From contig JAGHQL010000012.1 of the NCBI GenBank assembly GCA_020080175.1, positions 124,001 through 188,000 of the forward strand: 64,000 bases of DNA, written 5' to 3'. The position numbers and the translations under genes were made by a program. The DNA comes from Glutinoglossum americanum (taxonomy: Eukaryota; Ascomycota; Geoglossomycetes; Geoglossales; Geoglossaceae). Each line of letters opens with the position of its first letter. Position 1 is the first letter of the stretch. The notes below the pieces were generated by a model. That model saw only the letters and a list, made by a program, of their open reading frames with translations, ran no database searches and was not told the origin of the DNA. Positions 11,340 through 29,178 of this stretch are shown piece by piece.

Positions 11340-12635
11340 ATGTCACATAGTAAGTCTTCAATTACCCTGCAAAGGCTTCACTACTAACACGCTTGCAGGC
11401 AAACGTAATACATCTCTCGCTTTCTTCACCTCCCATGAACGATCCCTTCTCAAATCTACATGGGGCTCTCAAGCCACTCGACTTACCCGCGATTCGTTTC
11501 TACTATTCTCGTCCTGTCGGTTATGCCTCCTCCCGTCCCGCTCGCCGGTAGCCTGCGCAGCCAATGGCGACATCTTTTGCCGGGAATGTGCCGTGAATAA
11601 CCTCCTTGCACAGCGGAAAGATATCAAGCGTTTGGAGAAGGAATCCGAGAGACAACGGGTTGAGGAGGAGGAAGACATTCGAAAAGCGGAAGAGGAAGCT
11701 AGAGTAAGGGCGGTAGAGGAATTTGAGAAGGTGCAAATAGGGCTAGAGGGGAAGGTCGTCCGGGGCGTGGACAAGAAAGCTATTGGGCGAGAGGGAGGCA
11801 AGGCCCTAATTGAAGACGATAATAAAGGAGAACCTCAGGGTAAAAAGAGAAAGTTTGAATTAGATGAAGAAGAACTGCTCAGGATTGCTAGGGAGGAAAG
11901 GGCGAAAGCTAAGAGGACAATTCAAGTTGAAAAGGTGCAATTCGCCCAAGGTCTCTTCCGCTTCCGCTGCTGAACGCATTACTAACACTCAAGACCCCAG
12001 ACGGAGTCCTCTAAATCCCAACTCCCATCGTTCTGGGTCCCCTCACTGACGCCATCTTCAAATACATCCAACACGCTCCATCACGTACCGAAGTCAGCAA
12101 AATTAAATCCTATATGCCCCGCCTCCTCGGAAGATAATCCGCACAAGTCGTCACTTAAAACCCTGGTAACAGTTAATTTCACCGAGGAGAAGGATGAAAA
12201 GACTGGTGAAATGGCACGGGTGTGCCCCAGCTGCAAGAAAGTGTTGAGCAATGGTTCAAAAGCCATGCGTATGTTGTCATTCTCTGCCTTAGATTTCTCA
12301 ATCCACTTGGGAGCTACAAAAATCCCAAATTCTAACTCCACTTATCAGTGACCAAGCCATGCGGCCACGTCATCTGCAAGCCGTGTGTAGATAAATTCAT
12401 GACACCCCGCCACGACCGTCCAGATCCTCACAGCCCCGATGCTGAGCATAGCAGCGTCCGGTGTTACGTCTGTGACACTGACCTCACGGGAGGGAAAGGC
12501 AGCAGAGGTGGGAAGGGGGATAAAGAAAAGGAGAGGGTTAGACCGGGGCTGGTACAGATCAGTAGCGATGGGACTGGGTTTGCTGGAGGCGGGAAGAATC
12601 TGGTGGAGCGGCAGGGAGTCGCTTTTCAATGCTGA
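11340..12635 (+). CDS. NOSIP-type RING/U-box family protein (366 aa)
   Basis: Four exons (11340-11349, 11399-11934, 12001-12268, 12349-12635) join to 366 residues. The first coding exon is only 10 nt (MSH plus one base). The protein begins [18 protein letters not shown], typical of fungal NOSIP orthologues. A first split zinc-binding module carries [14 protein letters not shown] and [11 protein letters not shown]; a charged coiled coil follows (about residues 75-130, [14 protein letters not shown]). A second module near the C-terminus has [22 protein letters not shown] and [13 protein letters not shown] proteins are nuclear E3 ubiquitin ligase-like factors, and some are spliceosome-associated; those roles are family knowledge. 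The length is slightly above the roughly 300 residues known in animals because of a longer linker. The gene is divergent from the NLR gene, with no sign that the two are functionally linked. Confidence 0.9.
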
Positions 12636-14272
12636 TATCGATTACCATCGACAGGCCAATCTTAAGCACTACTCGCCCAATAATATGTTCAAACGCTACT
12701 CTAGTCGATAGCAAATCGCCCTTTGAGCATAGCAATGAGAATCATCCACAGAAGCATTGTTACTATCCACATATATCTTCCCCCTAACTAACTCGAGCAT
12801 CTCCATGAGAGATAGACCCGAGACAGACCCGAGACCTTTCCAACAGGAAATATCCTATCATGCAATAAATTCCCGAACGTACCCACCTGACTGGGGTTTG
12901 ATCCATAAGCGTAAAAATAAAAATAAAAATTCATAGCAGACGATCTATTCACCCTTCCTGTCTAGACATGGCAGACGAATGATACATGTACCGTACAATA
13001 TCTCGAGACCAACTACTTCGTATACCATAGTGGTTTAAACCGGGAGAAAGCCTCTCATTTCCAACCACATATCACCATCCGTAAATAAAAAATATTTTTA
13101 AACAGCGGTGATAGTAACGATAAAGAAAAGAAAAGAAGAGGGAAGGGAAACGGAAAACTCCTCAACCCATCTATTCATTTTTGTACGAGTCCCGATTTCA
13201 CTTTTCCATGTTTAACGTCCCCTTGAGTTTTAGCCACGCATCACCCCACAACTTTTCCCCCCCAAGATAGATACCAACCGCGTATACCTGCTATCAAACG
13301 CCAGACCCCCCACAAAACCATAAACAAAAACACCACCAAACCCTCTCCCCACCTAGCCCTCCCCAAACCCCCATACCCCAAACAACCCCACCTCCTCCGC
13401 ATAAAACGCGAACCACCCCTTCCGCCAAAAAAAAAAAGAGTAAGACCACCCCAAAACCCTGCGCGCCGGCCCGGCCCCCCGCAGATCAAACGCCTATATA
13501 CCCCTTAAGTTTCTTGTATCCATCCGCACGTACCCCGTGAATCGCTCGACGGGAAAATAAAAAAAAAAAATAAAAAAAGGTGAAAAAATAGGCTCACGAA
13601 CCGGTCCCGTCCCCCAGACGTCGCCAGTTGGGGGGGAGTGGAGGGTGATGCGTGCGTGCATGACATGTGCGTGTGCATGTGTATGTACGGAGTTACGTGC
13701 GCGCATGTCTGCGACGGTCGAGCCGACGGGGGTAACAAGCAATCTACGGGTTCACGTTTTTTTCGTTTTCGCAAGACACTCAATTTTACCCGATCTCCAG
13801 GGGGTGGGGTTTTGGTTGGGAGAAGGGTTTTGTCTGGGTGGGCGTTTGCGAGGGCGGATATGTGTGTAGGGGTGGGCGGGACGAGATGCAGGGTCCCGCC
13901 GCGGTAGAATGAGCGGTGAAAGCCTATTTGGCATCATATAACGACATTAAACGCGAAACCAAAGTGGGCCGAGCTTATTATGTATGATGTATCATGGCTA
14001 GTTATAACCCCCCCTCCTCCCGTAGTATCGTTGCGTAGCGGCGTGGGGGACGCATAACGCAGTGGAGATAAGCTCTAGAGATACGGAGGGGTCATGCGGA
14101 TGTAACGCGCCCTGGGCAGCCTCGTGTGCGTGGCTTGGGTCGAGCAACAGCGGATAGAGATGCCCTGCTTCCCCGTCCAGCGGGAAAAGCAATAGTAGAA
14201 AATGAGAAAGTAAAAAAACGCCCCCTGAGATACCGTCCGATATGCAAGGAAATGCTATTATCCTATACAGGC
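12636..14272. other. Intergenic, low-complexity, between convergent genes
   Basis: This 1.6-kb gap separates the convergent NOSIP-type and lipase genes. It includes AAAAT runs near 12910, a C/A-rich tract at 13240-13450 (which creates long spurious frames), an A-rich tract around 13556-13590 and a TG-rich tract at 13640-13700. No coding sequence is supported. Confidence 0.55.
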
Positions 14273-16185
14273 TCAGGTTCCGCCTCTAGCCAGTACCGCG
14301 TTGGTCGCCAGAGTTTCGATCCGGCTTGCGTACAGCTTCATCATATGTTTGACGGGGTCACCGAACACCACTCCACGCAGCTGTTCGTCCGTTGTGACAC
14401 ACACCGCAACATCCTGCTCACTCCCGGGTTTCGATGGTCTCAGCACGACTAGCTTACCTGCGTTCGATAGCGAAGTCGGGGGCACTTCCCAGACCTCGCT
14501 GTTTGTGACGTGTGTCAGTTTTGTCTTCATTGGTTTGTGCTTCTTGAAAAATCTTCCGGGCTTTGGTTGTGGGATCAGGGGCAAAATAGGGCAAGATTGC
14601 CCAGGTGCAGGTGCAGCGTAGAGGTCGATGAGGGACCTGACGTAGGCTTTGTCCGCACGGGGAACAGGGTCGCCCTCGTTGATGAAGGAGAGGAAGAGAG
14701 ATTTCTTGAATTGCGGGGCGTCGGGTTTTTGGAGGGGGAGGAGGGAAACGGGAGGCGCTCCGAAAGTGACACAGTGGATGCGTTTGAAACCTGACGCTGG
14801 TTAGCCTCGGTGTGCGCGCTGAAAAGTGTATGTTTATAGAGAGTGCTCACAGCCGGTAAGGAAATTCATTTCTGAGTGAACATCTCTAGCCATCATATGG
14901 GCGTATAGCAAGCTCGCCACGGCCCCACCAGCGGAGTGGCCTGTTATCAGGAGGGAGCAATTTGTCCTGTTGGGGTTTTCCTCCAGCATACTTCGAAGTC
15001 GAGCTGCTACGGGCTTTACCATCTTACGCGCCACTGAAAGGAAGCCAGAATGGCATAGATTGCCAGGGTCATCCTGCGATCAAATGAGCAGTTGGACACA
15101 AAAGGGAAATCTGCATGTACTATCTTACCAGGAAGCCACTTGGTGATGCAGGGGCGGAATTTAGGTTGACAGCCCAGTCCATGAATGTTTGACTCCCACG
15201 GATAGCAAATACCACGGTATTTATGTTGTCGATCGGCACTGACTTTATGACCATCGCCTTGGTGCCCATTCTCCAGTCAGCATTAACGTGAGTTTCCCTC
15301 TCGGAGCTAGTCGGTTTTACGTAGACACGTTGAGAGTACGAGGCGGCAAGGCAGAGTAGAGGATAGGTGGGTAGGTAGCTACTCGAGGTTAGTCGGATGC
15401 GCTCAATTATTTCAGCCAGGAATAATTACAATCTTATCGGTGGTAAGTTTTGTGGGAGCCTTGAATTTGCATAAAGGTTGGCCTTTGCAAAGTAATTTGT
15501 ACTCGTAACAGCAGTGGAGATGGCTGTGTTTGCGCCCCGCGACATGGCTCTGGTTCCTGTAACCCCTCCGCCTCTGATTCCTAGAGTGGAGTTCTCGTGG
15601 ACCACTGGCTGCCATGAGCATTTCACCTATGGCTGGGTTTGGCTGGATGTACACACCTAGATCCTTTTCATCCCCACTAAAGTTTTCTCCATCGATGAGT
15701 GTAATAACGTTATCGAACTTGTCTGATATCAAATCCATAAGCACTGCTCCTTGGTTGGAGCATTCAGCCGCCTGTTGATGCTGCTCATCCCCTCCAGGAT
15801 TCACGTATTGTGCCTGGCTAGCCATCATGTTTGGGATGTTGGATGTTGAACTCCATTTAGCATTGTTCCCCCCGGGAAGGTATCCGGACCGCTTGGACTT
15901 GAGGGGAAAGTATGACTGGGATGCTAGCATAGATCCAGTCTTAAAGTGGAAGCTTGGCTGGCTTCTCCCCCACTCGGAATTGCCTTGATACTGAGGATGT
16001 GGAGGATGTGGAGGATACGGAGGGTTCGGTCTGGTGGGTGGGCCTGGCGCAAGATATTGTACGGATTGCGACGGACGCGGATTGAGGTAGGGAGCTGGCA
16101 TAGAAGGTTGGGCTGGACTACCATAGATGGTAGCGTTCGGCATAGCTTCTGTTTTTTGAAGCTTGCGCTTTTTAAAGATAGTCAT
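14273..16185 (-). CDS. Class 3 lipase-domain protein (566 aa)
   Basis: Five exons (16185-15627, 15580-15430, 15378-15129, 15073-14851, 14790-14273) give 566 residues. The first ~185 residues are proline-, serine- and glutamine-rich (PPYPPHPPHPQYQ) and probably disordered. The C-terminal two thirds are an alpha/beta hydrolase of the Lipase_3 family: GSQTFMDWAVN as the oxyanion-side strand, CHSGFL, nucleophile elbow TGHSAGG (Ser367), an acid candidate in NEGDPVP and a His candidate in KHMMKLY. Such proteins hydrolyse acylglycerols or phospholipids. No signal peptide is seen, so the enzyme is probably intracellular. The start at 16185 is the first Met; 16143 would also be in frame. Introns are 46-60 bp. 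It shares a divergent promoter with the NC2-alpha gene. Confidence 0.88.
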
Positions 16186-17377
16186 GGTGTAGTAGAGTAT
16201 CGCACAGGTGGCTACGGTCTCATGATTGGAGAGTATCCAAGAGCTCGAGGCGACCTCTCAGATAAAGTAGTGAAAAAGGAATGCACAAGCCGCAGCCTGA
16301 GTCGCCTGAGGTGCTCACATATGCTGCGGTCGCCATCACCAGATTTCAAATTCGCCTTGGCGGGGTTTTCTGGGGCGCCTGGCGCTGCGCCTCATTTGCT
16401 ATCTAAAGGCGTTGAGCGATGACGCACGTTGATTGGCTTGGCTTAAGGCTTGGCCTAAGGCTTGGTCTTCCTCAGCGGAACGCCAAAGAAAACTCGAGGA
16501 TCAACGTGACACTGGACTTTGGGAATGCTTATTCTGCCTCGCTAGCGACCGTGGTGAAGAATTCTGGTCGAAATTCCTCACGGGATTATGTACAGGTAGA
16601 TGCATACAGGTAACATACATTTTCTCGAGCACTCTGTAGTTGGCCAACTCCGGAAAGGCCAAAAGAAGAGGAACGGGTGTGGTCTCGACGAATAGGAGAT
16701 TTAAGATCGTTAAGGGTGAGGTGACGATACCAGACTGGGACGTTGTCAGATTAGATCAAGTAATTTCGTCCATCATCAGCCTCGGCGTGCAGGTTCGCTC
16801 TCGGTGTAGCCATCTCCAGCAACGATACCGCGCGTTTCGAACCCGCACAGAGGGCCGACCCGGGCTTCGCGTGCTGGGATAGCGACGTTGAAGCGACCTG
16901 CCGCACGGTGAAGGGGCTTGGTGGCGATAGCTCTATCATCATTCAACATCGGCGTCAACCTCGCGGTCGTTCGTCGTTGCTATTTTGTTGTATCCAGAGT
17001 GAAGAGAGGATGAAGAGAGGATGCGTGGAGGCAGAAATGGAAGGATCATCGCATCTGTGACAATAGTGCAGGGCTGTTGGCCAGAACGGGTTAGCAGCAA
17101 GGCGGCCGACACAACAAGGGATCGCGTATAAATCAAGGCTGGTCTCCCGCCCCGAAAAATGAAAGCGAAATCCCAGATTCATATTTTTTTGCATTGAGTG
17201 ACGCCCCCACACCACTCGAGCCCCTTGCCGCTGCATGCGTGTGAACCATCATCGCGTCAACCAATCAGCGTTCCTCACTCTATTTATTTAATTAATTCGC
17301 TGTCCCACAGTGACTGTAGCCTTATCGATAAGAAGGAGTGCGTGCGTCGCGTATTTTTTTCCCTTTCAGTCGACGCT
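16186..17377. promoter_or_regulatory. Divergent promoter region, lipase / NC2-alpha
   Basis: This 1.19-kb gap separates two divergent start codons. An AT-rich TATTTATTTAATTAATT tract lies at about 17281-17297, about 80 bp ahead of the NC2-alpha ATG. Short frames at 16419-16639 contain LGLRLGLRLG from a CTTGGCCTAAGG-type repetition and are not believed to be genes. Confidence 0.5.
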
Positions 17378-18181
17378 ATGGACGAACCCGACAGCACCTA
17401 CGCACCGCAGTCACCAGATTTTTCCGCCTACAACGCCGCATCTTCATCATCCTACCTTCCTCCTGCCCAATCGAACAATCACATGGGATTTCGCGACAAC
17501 TTTGCGCCGCATACAGCAGTCTACCACTCTTCTCCATACTTCAATCAGCAGCCACAACCATCGCTAAACGTGGTACCTCCATATCATAATTCCAACAAGA
17601 ACACCAACATCGGCGACAACGATAAAAAGCGCCGTCAGGTTAAGGAAGAAGACGACGACGAATACATGCCTGACGCCTCAAGCCCGCGGACAAGTCGGAG
17701 CAATCGTGTTAAGAAGGCGGATATGAAATCTGAAGAGGACGGGACATCGGGAACGAACCCGGTCTTTGTTAAGACCAAGTTTCCAGTAGCGAGGATAAAG
17801 AGGATCATGCAGGCGGATGAGGATGTAGGGAAGGTGGCTCAAGTCACACCGGTAATCGTTTGTAAGCAAGATCTTGCTCTTTGTTCGCGGTCATTGCTAA
17901 TCTTTATCTGTACAACAGCAAAGGCGTTGGAGCTCTTTATGATTTCCCTAGTTTGCAAATCGGCTCAAGAGGCTGGTTCCCGCTCTCAGAAGCGTATCAC
18001 GGCAGCTCATCTGAAGCAGGCCATCGCGAAGGATGAACAATTTGATTTTCTGCAAGACATTATTGCGAAAGTTCCCGACGCTCCGGCCTCAGGAGAGAAG
18101 ACGGATGAAGGAGAAGATGGAGCTGAGGCGAGGAAGAAAAAAGTTGGACGGAAGAAGCGAAAAGTTAGTGAGGAACTATAG
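17378..18181 (+). CDS. bur6: NC2-alpha / DRAP1 (Bur6) histone-fold transcription regulator (248 aa)
   Basis: Two exons (17378-17861 and 17919-18181; 57-bp intron) encode 248 residues. The histone fold (about 131-218) has KFPVARIKRIMQADEDVGK, the QVTPVIVSKALELFM helix rebuilt exactly across the intron, and KRITAAHLKQAIAKDEQFDFL, matching the NC2-alpha/Bur6 subfamily rather than NF-YC. NC2-alpha pairs with NC2-beta (Dr1) through its histone fold and represses or modulates TBP on core promoters in the nucleus. The N-terminal ~130 residues are serine- and acid-rich and disordered. The C-terminus is basic (KKKVGRKKRK), consistent with a nuclear signal. The open frame extends upstream of 17378 but the ATG there starts a sensible protein. 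Confidence 0.9.
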   Translation: MDEPDSTYAPQSPDFSAYNAASSSSYLPPAQSNNHMGFRDNFAPHTAVYHSSPYFNQQPQPSLNVVPPYHNSNKNTNIGDNDKKRRQVKEEDDDEYMPDASSPRTSRSNRVKKADMKSEEDGTSGTNPVFVKTKFPVARIKRIMQADEDVGKVAQVTPVIVCKQDLALCSRSLLIFICTTAKALELFMISLVCKSAQEAGSRSQKRITAAHLKQAIAKDEQFDFLQDIIAKVPDAPASGEKTDEGEDGAEARKKKVGRKKRKVSEEL

Positions 18182-18797
18182 ATGCGGCTTCGAAGTGCCA
18201 AGTATGATTGAAGCGCGAGGATGGCTTTTGATATAAGTGTTACTTTTGTCGACCTCACTCTCTCCAATGGGAGAGCATTTTTGCGGCCTTTATCATGGAG
18301 TTTTTGGGCGGGATCTTGGGACAATAGTTCGGTCGTCACAGGAAGCCAGCATATGCACGGCGTAATTCGCGTTGGTTCCTGCATTTTAATGGCCTTCCAT
18401 CGAGGGTTAAAAGCATGCGTCAAGGAAACGAAATCATGCCTTTCGTGGTGTGCCAACGAAATTGGGGAGTCTGAAATGTATAAAGGGGCTTATATCATAA
18501 TTTTTTTTTGGAGCGTTTCTGTTACTGTAATGCACAGACCACACCTTATTTTAGAGCCTCAGGACACTCATCCCTTTGTGGCTGCGGTCTGCCAGGGCAC
18601 TGTCTTAAGCGCCAAGTCGTGGTTGGAAAAAACTTGTCTCTATATATGTGTGTTTGGGAATTTAAATCTCTATCTCCCCTCAACTACCAAGGTTGTTACC
18701 GGCGGAGGAGATAGTGCTTAGTCATCGTATTATAAGGCTACTATCATAGGTTGACACGTTCAGACGCGTTAATGGTTGATGCCAGTAGAACACCGAC
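18182..18797. other. Intergenic between NC2-alpha and FHIP genes
   Basis: The 3' flank of the NC2-alpha gene and the promoter of the FHIP gene. An ATG frame of 166 codons at 18221-18721 shows no domain, repeat or codon pattern that would support a gene. Confidence 0.5.
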
Positions 18798-21700
18798 ATG
18801 GATTTCGTTAGTTTTCCCTTCCTACATTCTGGTTCTGTCTTTGTCCTTGCAAATGCTAACTCGAACGCTTTTACAGTGGGCGCGGCTGATTGGGGGGGTT
18901 GGATCGTCCCCCTCCAGTTTAAAGCAACCCTCTGGAGGTAGTCCACAACAGCGTCTGGCACGCTTCAAGCGGCTTTATGACCAACTCTTGGTGGGTACCC
19001 CGCACATAGTATTTGTCGTGTATCATGCGATGTTGCTGACAATGCCTCAAGCAAGCATGGCGAAGTAGCTCGTCCCTCTCCTCCGACCCAACCGCATCGG
19101 ATACCATATACCAGTGTTTACGACTCCTCAACCGTGCCCTCGAAGAGGAATCACGAACCCTTGCCCCGCACCTCTGCCTATCGTTCGCAGCAACTTCCCA
19201 GATATTCGTGCCGATCTCAAAAATCGCAACGACTTGCCATAATAACAATGTGATCCGTGAAACCATTTCAACATTTAGCAAGCTGATCGATAGCGAAGAA
19301 GAGGAGTTTTTGGGCAATGATGCATTTGCGCAGAGCTTAATGACGTTCATGATGCGGGTGGCAGGTGGCTCAGAGATGGTTCTAGAAGCGGGGACGGAGG
19401 CAGAGGTTGTGGAGTTGATGTACGGGGTTGCGTCGAAGATCCGATTGCAACCAGAAATTTTACCTGCCTGGTTCTCATCACGGGGGCGTAGTAGCATTGC
19501 ACACGGAAAAGACTCGCTGCTCGGGGAGAGGCAGAGATTTGCGGGCGTGACGAACAAAGAAGATTTCCCATTGTTCTATTTGCTGATTGATTATGTCCAT
19601 CATGAGGGTCGCGTTGGCGATTTTTCTAGAACGGGTTTGCTCTACATTGTAGAGTCAGCATCGACGTCGGAAGAGTTGGAACGCTGGATCGTAGAGAGCG
19701 ATTTGGCAACCTTGATGGCGAGCGGTCTGGGGGCGTTGTATAGTCAATTAAGCCGGTAAGTCTAGTTGTCATAAGGATACTATTATTTGATACTAAAGCT
19801 GTAGCTAGAAAACTTGTCATGTCGTACTCTAAGGGTGAAACTCCGATGATTCTGGCGTTTTCCGATCATCCAGGAGATCAACCTGCATATGGAGCTGAAA
19901 GCTCTAGCTCTATCGAATTTCAGACTCACATGGACACTTTTCTATCTTACCTGGTGTTTTGGCAGGACGTGCTGGAACACTGCAAATCAACTGAGGTGAA
20001 GCAGACGCTTCTAGACCACTTTCATATCCTTTTTCTTCAGCAGTTATTGTGCGTGACCCACTCCAAAACCATAATGTTCTATTGCTGAAGTCTTGACCTC
20101 AGATATCCGTCCCTCCTTGAATCTTCTGACGTCGATGGTGGCTCTTCGGTCGCGGTCCTCACCTATCTTCGCCGTATACTAGAGTCCATTGACCACCCTG
20201 ACCTCATACACTTAATACTTCACTATCTCCTCGCTTTACCTGACCTGCCACCGCGGGATCCAACCCCCCCTCCCAAGCCAAAATCTCCGGGTGCTGCGAG
20301 ACGGCGGAAATCTTTAGATCTGCTCACCCGATTTGCGGATGTTGAGGACAAGCCTACACCAGAACTCTTTAACCTCATCGATCTTATCCTCACGAGTCTG
20401 AAGTCAAGGAGCCAGCAAACTATCACAGCAACCCTGAAACTTGTTTCAGTAATACTGAGGAGGCATTACCGATACGCTATTTCAACCCTCTTGCGAGTAT
20501 CACCTGCCCCTGTTACACCACAGCGAACGATTGGAGCGCACAACAAGGAGTTGGAGTTACTCTTCTCGCTTGTCACGAACATTGGTGGCGAAGACAATAT
20601 CGACGAGTCTTACGAAAACTACCTCAAGGATAATCTGCGTTTCTTGGAAACTCACCCTTGCTCTATGGAGCTATTGGCGGTAAAGGACATGGTAGGAGCT
20701 CCAGCTCAATCCACTCTAGGCGCCGTACTGGGGGGCGTTCCTAGGGAACTGTACCCGCATACTCTCAGACCGGAAGATCCGCTTTTGAAGACCTTGGTTG
20801 GGTTGTTTGAAACTTTCTTTTTGAACAACGTGGAAACGAATTTGAGCTTGACAGGTGCAATCGTTGATTTAACAGCATGTGGGTCTATGAGACTAGAAGG
20901 GTGGTTATTTGTGAACCCAGCAAAGTACAAATATTACGATGACGACGACAACAACGACGACAGTGATGAAGATGAGCTGGAAGTGAATATACGCACTGGA
21001 CTCCTCGGTGGTGCTTCAGATCCTCTCGCTAATATGGAGAGGGAACAGATTCGTGCTCTGAATCTCGCTCGCCGAGAACCTAGCTGGTCTCATGAATCTA
21101 CTCCGCCACTTCTTGCTGTCTTTCAGTCTCTTGTATCACGGATTAATGCCTTCCGAGCTGAAATCCCCCACTTTGACGCATATATCGTGGAGAGAAAGCG
21201 GGTTTTTCAAGTCTCAGACGAGCTGAGTGAGGTGACGTCCACACCACTCCCTATCCCGCAGCAACAACAGTTTGGTTCATCATCGCAGCAACAATCGTCA
21301 ATGAAAAGCCAAACATTAGAATCCATTTCCCAACGCATGTTTAGCCCTTCATCACGTTCCAGCTCTCCAGGTAGTGGACAGTATGGCAGTCACGGCTATT
21401 CTACCCCAACACGACCTGGCAGACTACAAGCGCAGCACCAACAACACCAGCAGCGGGGCTTCGCTGGTTCTCGCAGTTCAAGCGGCCGAACATATTCGCC
21501 TTCTCCTTTGCGTGGCCTGTCTCCGACTCCACTGCGACCGCCATCATTTTTAGTTAGTGAGGCGGACGCACTGAAGAGAAAAGTTGGCTTATTATCGAGG
21601 AGTGGGATCAAGCGACCTTCCTTTGTTAATGTTGAGGACCATAGACCAGAGAGTAGCTACGCCAGTAGCACTCAGAGTGGAGTAGAAGGAGAAGGAGAGT

Positions 21701-21825
21701 TGGATGAAGGCGTTACAGTCAGCCACTTGTTGACCAACGTGATCATCTTACAGGAGTTTATGCTAGAGCTTGCAGCATTAGTGCAAGTTAGGGCTAGTTT
21801 GTTTGGCGATGTACGGTTTTGCTGA
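18798..21825 (+). CDS. fhipA: FHF complex subunit HOOK-interacting protein (FHIP, RAI16-like; 929 aa)
   Basis: Five exons (18798-18806, 18877-18990, 19052-19755, 19809-20048, 20103-21825) give 929 residues. The first coding exon is 9 nt (MDF) and is supported by a GTTAGT donor and a TGCTAAC branch site before the next exon (WARLIGG). The helical RAI16-like body carries GSSPSSLKQPSGGSP, LYDQLLQAW, FPLFYLLIDYVHHEGRVGDF and a C-terminal VSHLLTNVIILQEFMLELAAL. An acidic insert (about residue 635) and a Ser/Pro/Gln-rich linker follow. In Aspergillus nidulans, FhipA with FtsA and HookA links early endosomes to dynein; FHIP contacts Rab5-positive membrane. Function is inferred from family membership. 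A kinesin-14 gene lies about 19 kb away, but no operon-like link is implied. Confidence 0.9.
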
Positions 21826-22358
21826 TGACGATTCCTCGTCTTGGTGAGATTTCAAAAATTATTTTTGTGCCGAGACCCTTTCGCCGGTTGTTGGTTTTCA
21901 TGGTGACCGGGATTACACAAAGCTGTGTTCGCCCCGTCGCAGTCTGTACGTTACAACGCTCTCATCTTCGTTGATGCCCCCGTGTACGCATACCCCCCTT
22001 GTATTTACTCAGATTACGGTACTAGAGGGGAGAAATTAGTAAACTGGAATCGCTCCACTCCGTGTGAGAATTAGTGGTTGCGGGCATCTCGGATGTAAAT
22101 TTGAGTGGAGCGTGTACTATGTAAATAGCTGCAAAGGGGGAGGCACGGATCTTCGCTACAGGCGATTGGCAGACACCAAGATTATGTGTTATCCTGGTTC
22201 ATCCTTTTCGCTCTTAAATGCAAGATCTTTGCACCCCTAAATTTTTTTTCTCCAGTATTTCACTAGACGCTCATTTCTAAGAGAATTGAAGACAACTCGT
22301 TTTTTTGGCGTATTTTTTTCTCTCCTGAAGGGGAATATCTATTAAGCAAGAGATAATA
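21826..22358. other. Intergenic, FHIP 3' flank and promoter of the secreted protein gene
   Basis: Pyrimidine-rich tracts precede the start codon at 22359 (22240-22325), as is common in fungal promoters. No other feature was seen. Confidence 0.45.
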
Positions 22359-23130
22359 ATGCGTCCTCAAGCTATCCTCGCCGCTATCGCTCTTTTACAA
22401 TGCACGTTCGTTCTGGCTGGGAGGACACCAACCCGTATGATTCGGGCTCGAGATGAACAAGACAACGAGATAGAAAATATCTGCATGGCCGACAATACGC
22501 CATGCGCGATGTTTGAAATTATTGTCGATGACTGCACGCAATCCGCGAACGGAGATGTCGTGAAGGAGCAGAAGTGTATTTGCGGCGGGTATTTTTGGCA
22601 GAATGTTGGAGGGTAAGTTCGGTAGCTTGGCCGACTGCCTATTGAGTTTGGGTTGTTCTGACCAGGAATTCACCAGGTGCATGGACTGTGAGAGACTACA
22701 CGGTGGTTCCGACGGCGGGATGCCCAGGACAATTGTCAGTATGCGGTCCTCTGCGTACTGCACTGGTGTGCCAACACTGGGCGTTATGGATTTCTTGTCG
22801 CGGGAAGACGAAGCGTCAGCATCGTATACTGGATCACTGGTAATGGAGAGTGGATGGGGGACTGATGTCCTGGGAACTGCTACTGCAGTTAGCCTCTACT
22901 TCACTACCACCTTTACCGATGGAAGTGTTGCGCAGACAACGGCGACAGCGGCACCGGGTAGTGGCCAGTCGGCTACAGGAAGCAAGGCTAGTAGTAGTAG
23001 AACGGTGCTGGCAAGTGGGACAGCAGGTGCCACAAGCACGGCGACGGGAGGTGCTGTTAGTGTCAGGGCATTTGGTATGGGGGGGTGTCTCAGTATCGTG
23101 CTTGTGGTTCTGGTTCTGGCCCTTAATTAG
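22359..23130 (+). CDS. Secreted, probably GPI-anchored Cys-containing protein (235 aa)
   Basis: Two exons (22359-22612 and 22677-23130; 64-bp intron) give 235 residues. There is an N-terminal signal peptide (AILAAIALLQCTFVLAG), a cysteine-bearing ectodomain (CMADNTPCAMF, DDCTQS, KCICGG, GCMDCERLHGG, YCTGVP), a Ser/Thr/Ala-rich stalk (about 150-210) and a C-terminal hydrophobic tail (LSIVLVVLVLAL) with no charged residue after it, as in GPI-anchored cell-wall proteins. The acceptor at 22676 rebuilds the frame; two nearer AG candidates give the wrong frame or too short an intron. I recognise no catalytic domain. It could be a wall or surface protein; its target is unknown. Confidence 0.82.

Positions 23131-29178
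<6,048 letters not shown>

Noticed and set aside
13241-13783. Overlapping frames in the C/A- and TG-rich tract
   Set aside because: Low-complexity sequence yields Gly/Arg- or His-rich nonsense on both strands.
16838-16860. tRNA B-box-like GTTTCGAACCCGCAC
   Set aside because: The arm does not pair properly and no A box lies at the right distance on either strand.
18221-18721. 166-codon ATG frame between NC2-alpha and FHIP
   Set aside because: No motif, mixed composition, lies in expected 3' and 5' flanks of flanking genes.
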